A stretch of 5,584 bases of DNA from positions 1-5,584 of the forward strand of contig JAAZFD010000211.1 in assembly GCA_012511925.1 (NCBI GenBank). Reading direction: 5' to 3'. Positions 1 to 5,417 of the stretch are shown here, piece by piece. Position 1 is the stretch's first letter. Each line of letters begins with the position of its first letter. The notes below the pieces were generated by a model, which saw only the letters and a program-made list of their open reading frames with translations, made no database searches and was not told the DNA's origin. The translations under genes were made by a program, and so were the position numbers. This stretch comes from Clostridiales bacterium (lineage in GTDB: Bacteria; Bacillota; Clostridia; Christensenellales; CAG-138).

Positions 1-420
1 CAGCTTTACATCATGGTGAATCAAGGCATCAACAATATCTGCCGGCGTAACTTCACCATTGCACATGAGCTTGGACATTATTTTCTGTCACACCAGCTAC
101 AATCAAATACCTTTTATTGCTGCGAGGACGAGATTGTAGAAGAAAGTCATGCAATCGCACAATTAGAAAGAGAAGCAAATTATTTTGCTGTTTGCTTGTT
201 GATGCCGAAGGACAAAGTAAAAAGCGCTTTTTTAGGCATGCTTAGAAATTCCCGAAAAGCAAAGGACAAGTATTTCTTGCATGTAAAAAACGACTATACA
301 TTCAGCATATGGTGCGGTATCCGCCAAAGCCTCATTGAGCGCTATGGAGTTTCGGAAGCTGCCCTGCGCTATCGGCTGCGGCAACTCGGTCTGGTAAAGT
401 TTGAGTTTGATAAACAATAG
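1..420 (+). CDS. ImmA/IrrE-family zinc metallopeptidase, 5'-truncated by window edge
   Basis: The frame is open from base 1, so the ATG at 13 is probably internal and the N-terminus lies outside the window; 139 residues are visible. Residues 15-26 read RRNFTIAHELGH, the hallmark of the ImmA/IrrE (former DUF955) family. HELGH (22-26) supplies the two histidine zinc ligands and the catalytic Glu23. The downstream EREANYFAVCLLMP segment (56-69) carries the probable third ligand, Glu58, in the usual E-x-N/F-A-x-x-LLMP setting. The tail GVSEAALRYRLRQLGL is the normal family C-terminus. Family members such as ImmA of ICEBs1 cleave a phage- or ICE-type repressor to start gene expression; others (IrrE) act in stress response. 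The repressor partner is usually encoded immediately upstream and is not visible here. The family call is firm; the substrate is unknown. Confidence 0.93.
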   Translation, partial: QLYIMVNQGINNICRRNFTIAHELGHYFLSHQLQSNTFYCCEDEIVEESHAIAQLEREANYFAVCLLMPKDKVKSAFLGMLRNSRKAKDKYFLHVKNDYTFSIWCGIRQSLIERYGVSEAALRYRLRQLGLVKFEFDKQ

Positions 421-426
421 TGAAAA

Positions 427-442
427 CCACAATAATTTGTGG
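427..442. terminator. Small hairpin between convergent genes, possible weak terminator
   Basis: CCACAA (427-432), loop TAAT and TTGTGG (437-442) form a perfect 6-bp stem starting six bases after the peptidase stop codon. Read on the minus strand the stem is followed by TTTTC, so it could stop transcripts leaving the convergent DUF6414-like gene, although that gene ends about 130 bases away. On the plus strand there is no U-run. The short stem and short T-run make this a weak call. Confidence 0.35.
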
Positions 443-569
443 GATTGGAGAAAAGTAGGGAGATAAACGCTGCATTAAGAGAAGAAATCGAGGAAAATAT
501 CACACGTTGCGAAGCATACAGCGATATAAAAGGTTCAGAGTCACTTCATGGTGTGTATTATATAACCTC

Positions 570-1427
570 CTATTTGCAGAGTGAGATAATCTCGATTTCA
601 TATACTTTTTTCCCCACAATCTCCGGTTTGACTGTTATATCTAATTCAATAGTGTTATTACCGGTAATATTCCCAATCATTTCATAAAAACTTTTTTTGC
701 TAGATTCGTCTATTACTTTAGAAAAATAGGTGTTTTTGAGTAGCCTTGTGCCCTTCGGTTGAATTTTTTTGATATGCCCGAAGCAGTGAAGTTTGGTATT
801 AACTATGTCGTCAAGGTTAGATAGATACAGATTTTTCTCATCGATATTTGCAATAATGGCATATTCATCGGTCTCGTATAAAACCTCTAGTCCTCCTAAA
901 ATAAATCTAAAAGCTTTGGTTAGGTCTTCAATCTGTTTTTTTGTGCAGGGTAATTTTCCAATATTACTTAGACTCTGCTTGGACATTGATTCCTGCAAGT
1001 CAACGATTTCTTTTATTAGATCAAGAAAGCGCTTTAATGAGTTAAGCTTTAGTGTTACCGGTTCATAAAAGAAGCCGCCTTCCTCACATTTATCAAGGTT
1101 GCGAATATGATGCTTGCGTTCCATGTCGTCCAAGACTGTTTTTAATATTGAAGATACAGTTTGTACTCGTTTTGATGTTATCCCAGACGATGTATTGCTA
1201 CCAGTTTCATTTGTCCCGGCGATACTTCCAAATATATTTATCAACTTAAAACCCCCGCCGGTTATGCTTGCTTCTGCTTTCGCAGAAGATTTTTTTGCGT
1301 TCTCTTCATGCGTAGTAATTTCTTCATATTCACAATAACCATTGTTGAGTATTGAAAAAATGTCAAACAATCTGTTTTGATTAATGTAATAGGGGGTAAA
1401 TAGCCTTGTTACTGTCTTCTCTTCCAC
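570..1427 (-). CDS. DUF6414-like protein of unknown function
   Basis: This is a 285-residue protein starting at GTG (1425-1427), with GGAGG seven bases upstream (1435-1439). The N-terminus has a Y-x(4)-R-LFDIFSIL-x-x-G segment (14-30). A Ser/Ala/Gly/Thr-rich stretch follows (47-84, including a GGG at 57-59), then a helical segment VSSILKTVLDDME (91-103). The C-terminal half contains LHCFGHIKKIQPKGTRLL (213-230) and KNTYFSKVID (231-240). This order matches my recollection of DUF6414 proteins: an N-terminal 'Y-D-x-x-R-L-x-x-IF' element, a low-complexity glycine-rich link, then a 'GKV-x-x-I' beta region. There is no signal peptide, no clear membrane helix and no recognisable catalytic motif. The function of the family is unknown to me. 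It has its own promoter and lies downstream of the recombinase terminator, so it is an independent unit: cargo or flank. The gene is solid; the family name is by eye. Confidence 0.72.
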   Translation of the reverse strand: MEEKTVTRLFTPYYINQNRLFDIFSILNNGYCEYEEITTHEENAKKSSAKAEASITGGGFKLINIFGSIAGTNETGSNTSSGITSKRVQTVSSILKTVLDDMERKHHIRNLDKCEEGGFFYEPVTLKLNSLKRFLDLIKEIVDLQESMSKQSLSNIGKLPCTKKQIEDLTKAFRFILGGLEVLYETDEYAIIANIDEKNLYLSNLDDIVNTKLHCFGHIKKIQPKGTRLLKNTYFSKVIDESSKKSFYEMIGNITGNNTIELDITVKPEIVGKKVYEIEIISLCK

Positions 1428-1503
1428 TATAATTCCTCCGTCTTAATGTTTTTTCAAAGTGGGTGTGCTTTATGTATCTTTTATCAGCTATAGCATGGCC
1501 AAA

Positions 1504-1555
1504 GTCGACTCTTTACCAGATGTTGTGATTATTTAGCATCTCAGAATACCTCGAC
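1504..1555. repeat. 52-bp interrupted dyad in the leader of the DUF6414-like gene
   Basis: GTCGA (1504-1508) and TCGAC (1551-1555) form the outer arms; AGATG (1518-1522) and CATCT (1537-1541) form the inner arms. The outer-to-inner spacing is nine bases on both sides and the centre is 14 bases. It lies between the promoter and start codon of the minus-strand gene at 570-1427. It could be an operator, an RNA fold in the leader, or a recombinase attachment site, because large serine recombinase sites are about 40-50 bp with imperfect dyad symmetry. No spacer conservation settles this, and chance is possible. Confidence 0.35.
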
Positions 1556-1589
1556 AATTGTTTCTACATGGCTATCTCAAGTCAATTAA

Positions 1590-1618
1590 ATTATATCATA
1601 TTATTTCTCAACATTCAA
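1590..1618 (-). promoter_or_regulatory. Strong extended -10 promoter for the DUF6414-like gene
   Basis: On the minus strand: -35 TTGAAT (1613-1618), exactly 17 bases, then -10 TATAAT (1590-1595) with the extended TG motif one base upstream (TGATATAAT). This is a near-consensus housekeeping sigma-factor promoter. Transcription would begin near 1583, giving a leader of roughly 155 bases before the GTG at 1427. The long leader includes the dyad at 1504-1555. Confidence 0.65.
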
Positions 1619-1654
1619 CATATTGTGTGACTGTAAAACAACATGCATTTCAAG

Positions 1655-1683
1655 TTGCTAATACAATCAAGTTGCACTATAGA
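1655..1683 (+). promoter_or_regulatory. Possible plus-strand promoter overlapped by 9-bp direct repeats
   Basis: TTGCTA (1655-1660), 17 bases, TATAGA (1678-1683); each hexamer matches consensus at four of six positions. The 9-mer TCAAGTTGC occurs at 1650-1658 and again at 1667-1675, 17 bases apart, so one copy overlaps the -35 box and the other sits in the spacer. That arrangement is typical of an operator. No protein gene follows on this strand; only the short hairpin unit up to 1771 does. Confidence 0.3.
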
Positions 1684-1689
1684 AAGATA

Positions 1690-1771
1690 ATGGGTTTTTC
1701 AATTGTTTATGAAAAACAAACTAAAGGAAACACATGCGGCCATACCCCCACATATGACCGCACTTTGTTTT
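1690..1771 (+). ncRNA. Candidate small RNA (two hairpins, terminator-like end)
   Basis: About 82 bases would be transcribed from the promoter at 1655-1683. The first hairpin is GTTTTTCA (1694-1701) pairing with TGAAAAAC (1710-1717), a perfect 8-bp stem with an 8-base loop. The second (1735-1762) pairs TGCGG with CCGCA and CATA with TATG around one C-A mismatch and is followed by CTTTGTTTT. No convincing ORF with an SD lies here. Evidence is structural only. The second hairpin may instead serve as the far terminator for the minus-strand operon. Confidence 0.25.
1735..1771 (+). terminator. Hairpin plus T-rich tail
   Basis: The stem TGCGG-C-CATA / TATG-A-CCGCA spans 1735-1762 with an 8-base C-rich loop and is followed on the plus strand by CTTTGTTTT. 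The dyad ends only 13 bases from the T-run of the opposing recombinase terminator, so the two together insulate the recombinase operon from the region to its left. Confidence 0.45.
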
Positions 1772-1775
1772 AGGC

Positions 1776-1799
1776 AAAAAAATAAGGCCTTGAGCCTCA
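1776..1799 (-). terminator. Intrinsic terminator of the recombinase operon
   Basis: On the minus strand TGAGGC (1799-1794), loop TCAAG and GCCTTA (1788-1783) form a 6-bp stem with one G-U pair, followed by seven Ts (1782-1776). The stem begins within the TGA stop codon of the recombinase (1797-1799), so the gene ends directly in its terminator. Confidence 0.7.
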
Positions 1800-3293
1800 A
1801 ACCTTTAACTTTACCTTAACCGTATCAATTCCGACGTTGATCTCCTCGACCACGTTCTGTATCATGCACCGCACGTCGTAAGCGGCAGATCTCATCAACA
1901 TTTTTGCCAGTCGGTTTCGAACTCTTCTGTATTCCTCCTCGTTATTTATCTTCAGTAGTTTTGAGTTCGCCAACTGTTGGTTTATCTGCTCAAGTTCAGC
2001 TTCGCGCTGGTTTAGCCTGTTAATGATTGCTTTGGAGCCGCTTTGTTCAAGGCTATTTGTTAGTTGTTCAATTGCATTCTTCAGTTTTTTCTGCTTGTTA
2101 ATCAGTTCTTTGTTCGTATCTGCCGCTGACAACAATTTATTAACCCCATCAATTTCATTTTTCTTCAAAAGCCGTGAAACAATTATTTGAGAAACGAACT
2201 CATTCAACATATCAGCTCTGATGTCCTTTGTGTCGCATTCGCCTTTTTTGTGGTTGGGGCATCGGTAGCGGACATACTCTATTCCATGGCTTTTGTCAGG
2301 AATACCTATCATGTACGCGCCACATCCGGCACACTTGAGTATCTTTATGCCCGATAACATGTAATGTCTGCGAGTTTTGCCCTCTGCATTGGAGTTCGTA
2401 AGTCGTCTGCGTTTCATCTCCTCACTCACAGCCTCGAAAGTTTCCTTTGAGATTATAGCAGGGCAGCCGTTCTCAATTATAACCTGTTCTTCAATAGGCT
2501 TTTTTGAGCTGTTGTTGCGCTTGCCTGTGCTCTTCTCCTTTTCACGTACATTCCATGTATATGTGCCGGTGTACTTTATCTGCGTCAATATACTGCTGAA
2601 TGAGTTTTTTGTGAATTTACCGCCTGTCTTGGTTGAAAACCCATTGTCGTTCAGTTCTTTTGCCATATTTGAATATGACGTGCCTGAAAGGTACATGTCA
2701 AATATCTTTCTGACAGCTTTTGCTTCATTTTTGTTTATGCAAAGCGTTTGTGTTTCATCAAGGTCATAGCCAAGTGGAGGTTTTCCACCGCAGTGAGCAG
2801 CAGAAAGGGATTTGTTTTTCATGGCGTTATATGTATTGGCAGACAAATTCTTTGAGAGTTCAGCGCTCATAAAATAGCGTATAATTGTGACTAGTTCGTT
2901 ACCATTGCCTTCACTCTCTACGTAATTGTCGGTAAACTTTATTGAAATACCATGTTTGTCGAGTATTGCCTCATTCTTGAGTGCGTTACGCATATTTCGT
3001 GCAAAGCGATCTGGTTTGTATGCAATAACATACTTCCATGCAGGTTTGGTTTGTGCGTCCTCCATCATTTTCTGAAACCCCGGTCGGTTGTCGTTTGTAC
3101 CTGAATATGCAGCATCAATGTACTCAGCTACAATCTCAAACCCATGTTGCTTTGCGCACTCTTTGATTGCCGCTCGTTGAGTTTCAATTGTGTTGGCTTC
3201 GGTGTGACCGCTTACAATGTTTGTTTGGTTAGCAGAAGAATATCGCATGTAGGCAACTGCCTTTCTCAACTCAGATTTTTTTGCTTTTTTCAT
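1797..3293 (-). CDS. Large serine recombinase (site-specific integrase/excisionase of the element)
   Basis: This 498-residue protein has the full large-serine-recombinase order. The resolvase catalytic domain spans about 11-155: YMRYSS (15-20) gives the nucleophile Ser19 and Arg17; NRPGFQ (69-74) and KPDRFARN (93-100) carry the conserved active-site arginines. A Recombinase domain follows (about 170-295, with GKPPLGYDLD at 170-179). A zinc ribbon has Cys321, Cys324, Cys345 and Cys353. A polar coiled-coil-like segment (about 393-450) precedes the C-terminal tail. These enzymes join two short att sites through a Ser-DNA intermediate without host factors. About eight extra residues lie between YSSANQ and TIETQ compared with common 'YSSDNQ..SIEAQ' relatives. 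The ATG has AAGGAG nine bases upstream and overlaps the preceding small gene by 23 bases. It ends in a terminator. By position it matches a Ccr recombinase, but I cannot assign it to that clade by eye. Confidence 0.95.
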   Translation of the reverse strand: MKKAKKSELRKAVAYMRYSSANQTNIVSGHTEANTIETQRAAIKECAKQHGFEIVAEYIDAAYSGTNDNRPGFQKMMEDAQTKPAWKYVIAYKPDRFARNMRNALKNEAILDKHGISIKFTDNYVESEGNGNELVTIIRYFMSAELSKNLSANTYNAMKNKSLSAAHCGGKPPLGYDLDETQTLCINKNEAKAVRKIFDMYLSGTSYSNMAKELNDNGFSTKTGGKFTKNSFSSILTQIKYTGTYTWNVREKEKSTGKRNNSSKKPIEEQVIIENGCPAIISKETFEAVSEEMKRRRLTNSNAEGKTRRHYMLSGIKILKCAGCGAYMIGIPDKSHGIEYVRYRCPNHKKGECDTKDIRADMLNEFVSQIIVSRLLKKNEIDGVNKLLSAADTNKELINKQKKLKNAIEQLTNSLEQSGSKAIINRLNQREAELEQINQQLANSKLLKINNEEEYRRVRNRLAKMLMRSAAYDVRCMIQNVVEEINVGIDTVKVKLKV

Positions 3294-3453
3294 TGTTTTT
3301 CACTCCTTTTATAAAATTCAATGATTTTGCAATTAGTGTAGTTAATCTGAGTTTATCAATTCCTGCTGGTTCTTCCTTTATGCGCTTAACCTCAGCCTTT
3401 GGAAATTGTCTGTTTTTGAGATCTTCACGAGTTACTGTATATTCAGTTTTCAT
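3271..3453 (-). CDS. Small basic 60-aa protein between the ATPase and recombinase genes
   Basis: I do not recognise this protein. It is 60 residues, highly charged and lysine-rich, with an N-terminal TREDLKNRQFPKAEVKRIK segment (8-26) and a C-terminal half LRLTTLIAKSLNFIKGVKN (35-53) that could form one helix. There is no cysteine or membrane helix. It is very probably real: GGGAGGT (3461-3467) lies seven bases before its ATG, the ATG overlaps the ATPase stop as ATGAAAACTGA, and its own stop lies inside the recombinase start. It is therefore translationally coupled on both sides. In SCC elements a small gene sits at the equivalent place and, as I recall, encodes a single-stranded DNA binding protein (LP1413/DUF1413). 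The likeness here is positional; I see no sequence match. A DNA-binding or regulatory role is inference. Confidence 0.75.
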   Translation of the reverse strand: MKTEYTVTREDLKNRQFPKAEVKRIKEEPAGIDKLRLTTLIAKSLNFIKGVKNNEKSKKI

Positions 3454-5062
3454 CGTTCAGACCTCCCGTTGAAAAAACTTTTCTTTCCAATGTGCTGTTA
3501 GTCAGTGGTACATCTTCGACAGTTATCAAGAAACAATAGCATTTCACTTCAATTCCGTTCATTTTATGTTTTGATGTATAACCACCTGAAAATTTGCGCA
3601 TGTAATTATTACTGACGAATTGGGAAGCCATTGCCCCGAAGTCTTTTCCTGTCATTGACATAAACACTTCTTTGAAATGACTTGCCAATATCCAAACATA
3701 GCCTTGTTTGCTGTTAATATGAATTGAGGTGTCTTTGCTCCTGTTTGCAGCGACAAATTCTTTTACAACCTCAAATGCATCTTGCACAGGGTTGACTTCC
3801 ATATTCTTTCTCGCAGCTTGAATCAGCAAGTACTGGATCGCCTCCATATCGAACCTCAGATTGCATACATGTTGTAGTATGTATGCGCTAAGCATTACAA
3901 GAGCTAACTTGGCGGTTAGCCGGTCAGCCAGGTTGTTTGATACCTGAGATAAGTCAGTTTTAATCTGGTCAGAATTATCATCAAATTTCTTTTTAACCTT
4001 TTCTTTGCTCATTGACATAAGGCGCTTAACGAATGGTTTCCATGCGTTCCCATAGTTCTGCGATATATGAGCGAGTATCGCATTGGCCGATTCAGCATCC
4101 TTTGTCCATTCACATTCAAATTCAACGAGCCTTGCATATAGGCCTTTGTTGCAATTTGTCTGTGAAAATATTGAGTTTTCCCCTGTAAACATTATTGTGC
4201 TGTTTCCACCACCACATTGGTTCGGAATACCATCATGTGTGAGCCTCCCTTTATCGCTTCCACAGGAGGCTTGATAGATCATCTCGGTAAAGTCTTTTTT
4301 GGGCTTTACTGAGGTATCGTCAATGAAATGGGGGAAACCATTGCGACTTGATAGCTTCCTATATAGATAGTTATCCGTATCAAGAGCGCTTCGGATAAGC
4401 CCCTCATTTGTTTGTGGTACACCGAATACGGAAGCTGCCAGCTTAAGGGCAGTTGTCTTCCCGGTGCTGCTTTGGCCGATGAAGGCAAAAAGAAGCGTTT
4501 CAGGAAAGCTTCCAAATAGATGATTCATGAATGCGTTTACAATTGCAACCGTTCCAACGGAAAGCGCAAGTTGCAACGCTGAATTATCTTTTATGTGCTT
4601 TTCAAGGCCGGATAACCAACTCTCGAAAGTCCCTTTGCGAGAGACGCCGGATTTTTCCTCTGAGTACACAGACCCTGTTTCGGGATATGTTGTATCAGCC
4701 AGATAATAGAGTTTTTCCCTTATATTGCAAAATCCAAGCATGCTGTGCATAAGCGACAGTTCCGCTTCGTTGGTAATCTGCATCAAATACTCGCTTAACA
4801 GATGTCTATTATAAGAAGTATTGGATAACGAAAGACCATATCCTGCAAACTCTTTTATAAAGTTATCCGCAAGTATTGACCTGCAGTACATTGACAACTC
4901 AAATTTAAGGCCATCTTTGGCCATTTGCAGTTGTATGTACTCTTTGTTCGTGTTGATATCACGAAAACGCTTCTTGATGCTTAACAGCTCACAGAAATAA
5001 CTCGGATTGCCGTCATCATCGACTTCAAACAAACCGTTTTTTCTTTTAACTATGTAATTCAT
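3443..5062 (-). CDS. DUF927-type P-loop ATPase, Cch-like putative replicative helicase
   Basis: This 539-residue protein has its ATPase core in the middle. Walker A is GQSSTGKTT (196-204) followed by ALKLAASVFG (205-214), the DUF927 signature. Walker B is probably HFIDD (245-249). A sensor-like TGENS (293-297) and a candidate arginine finger, Arg311 in LYARLVEFE, follow. The N-terminal 150 residues lack visible primase or TOPRIM motifs. The C-terminal 100 residues look like a DNA-binding winged-helix region, but that is a guess. DUF927 proteins are found in phages, plasmids and SCC elements; staphylococcal Cch, described as an MCM-like helicase, is the closest analogue by context and length. 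The ATG (5060-5062) has AAGGA about seven bases upstream, and the frame is closed upstream by a TGA. It is the first long gene of the operon and overlaps the 60-aa gene by 11 bases. The ATPase call is firm; helicase activity is inferred. Confidence 0.85.
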   Translation of the reverse strand: MNYIVKRKNGLFEVDDDGNPSYFCELLSIKKRFRDINTNKEYIQLQMAKDGLKFELSMYCRSILADNFIKEFAGYGLSLSNTSYNRHLLSEYLMQITNEAELSLMHSMLGFCNIREKLYYLADTTYPETGSVYSEEKSGVSRKGTFESWLSGLEKHIKDNSALQLALSVGTVAIVNAFMNHLFGSFPETLLFAFIGQSSTGKTTALKLAASVFGVPQTNEGLIRSALDTDNYLYRKLSSRNGFPHFIDDTSVKPKKDFTEMIYQASCGSDKGRLTHDGIPNQCGGGNSTIMFTGENSIFSQTNCNKGLYARLVEFECEWTKDAESANAILAHISQNYGNAWKPFVKRLMSMSKEKVKKKFDDNSDQIKTDLSQVSNNLADRLTAKLALVMLSAYILQHVCNLRFDMEAIQYLLIQAARKNMEVNPVQDAFEVVKEFVAANRSKDTSIHINSKQGYVWILASHFKEVFMSMTGKDFGAMASQFVSNNYMRKFSGGYTSKHKMNGIEVKCYCFLITVEDVPLTNSTLERKVFSTGGLNDEN

Positions 5063-5078
5063 AATTAAATCCTTTCTA

Positions 5079-5165
5079 TTATATATATTTAGCCAATCTA
5101 TCTCTCAATGGGTTTGACCTCCTTTCTTTCAGATTTGCGGTAGAATAGGCTACTAAGCGAATCAA
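5079..5165 (-). CDS. Possible 28-codon leader ORF upstream of the ATPase gene
   Basis: A frame starting at TTG (5163-5165), with AGGAG seven bases upstream, runs 28 codons to TAA (5079-5081). That is 16 bases before the ATPase ATG. The peptide begins MIRLVAYSTANL and is basic afterwards, with several Arg and Lys residues. Inside it lies a perfect SD, AAAGGAGGT (5117-5125), followed eight bases later by an in-frame TTG (5106-5108) that would give a 9-residue peptide ending at the same stop. I do not recognise the peptide. The two SDs suggest ribosomes load here and are passed on to the ATPase gene, but this may also be a vestigial start region. Confidence 0.3.
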   Translation of the reverse strand: MIRLVAYSTANLKERRSNPLRDRLAKYI

Positions 5166-5417
5166 TTAACAACTCCTATATGAATTGCATTAAAACGGTG
5201 GCTTGATTAAGCAATTAAATAAATAATGCCTATAATGATTTGTTCACTAAACCCTTTTTAAAAAGTTTTCTGGAAAATCGGGCTTAAAGCAGGACTTTCC
5301 GCCAATATCTCGCCTAAAGGGAAATTCAACTTGATTTTCATCAAAAAAATAAGCTCATTTAGCCGATATTTTGGTAAGAAATGGCTTAAAATTATCAAAA
5401 TCGATGGAAAGAAAAAA
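5166..5417. other. AT-rich intergenic region between repeat array and operon
   Basis: No supportable protein gene lies here. The stretch is very AT-rich, with A- and T-runs at 5251-5266 and 5343-5349, and contains the inverted repeat at 5304-5370. I searched the minus strand for a promoter driving the operon and found none with both boxes at good spacing, so the operon start may lie further right, in or beyond the 41-bp repeats, or may depend on an activator. Confidence 0.5.
5304..5370. repeat. Imperfect inverted repeat in AT-rich DNA upstream of the operon
   Basis: The left arm AATATCTCGCCTAAA (5304-5318) matches the inverse of the right arm TTTAGCCGATATT (5358-5370) with one mismatch and a 2-base gap. 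The arms are 39 bases apart. Almost centred between them is a small hairpin, TTGAT-TTTC-ATCAA (5331-5344). GGCTTAAA occurs on both sides (5281-5288 and 5383-5390). This could be a protein-binding dyad or part of a replication origin. Confidence 0.4.

Noticed and set aside
439..687. An 82-codon plus-strand frame starting at GTG after the peptidase gene
   Set aside because: Its GTG lies inside the 427-442 hairpin and has no SD, and its second half runs antisense to the end of the well-supported DUF6414-like gene. The first 40 residues (rich in Glu and Arg) look protein-like and could be a gene remnant, but I cannot support a gene.
1558..1773. A 71-codon plus-strand frame in the gap between recombinase and DUF6414-like gene
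   Set aside because: No SD and no recognisable motif; it overlaps the minus-strand promoter at 1590-1618 and runs through the hairpins near 1694-1762.
2377..2769. A 130-codon plus-strand frame opposite the recombinase
   Set aside because: It is antisense to the conserved recombinase and zinc-ribbon coding sequence, with no SD or motif; a shadow frame.
5140..5180. Promoter for the operon at TTGTTA ... TATTCT on the minus strand
   Set aside because: The spacing is about 19 bases and the boxes overlap the SD and start of the leader ORF; too weak to annotate.
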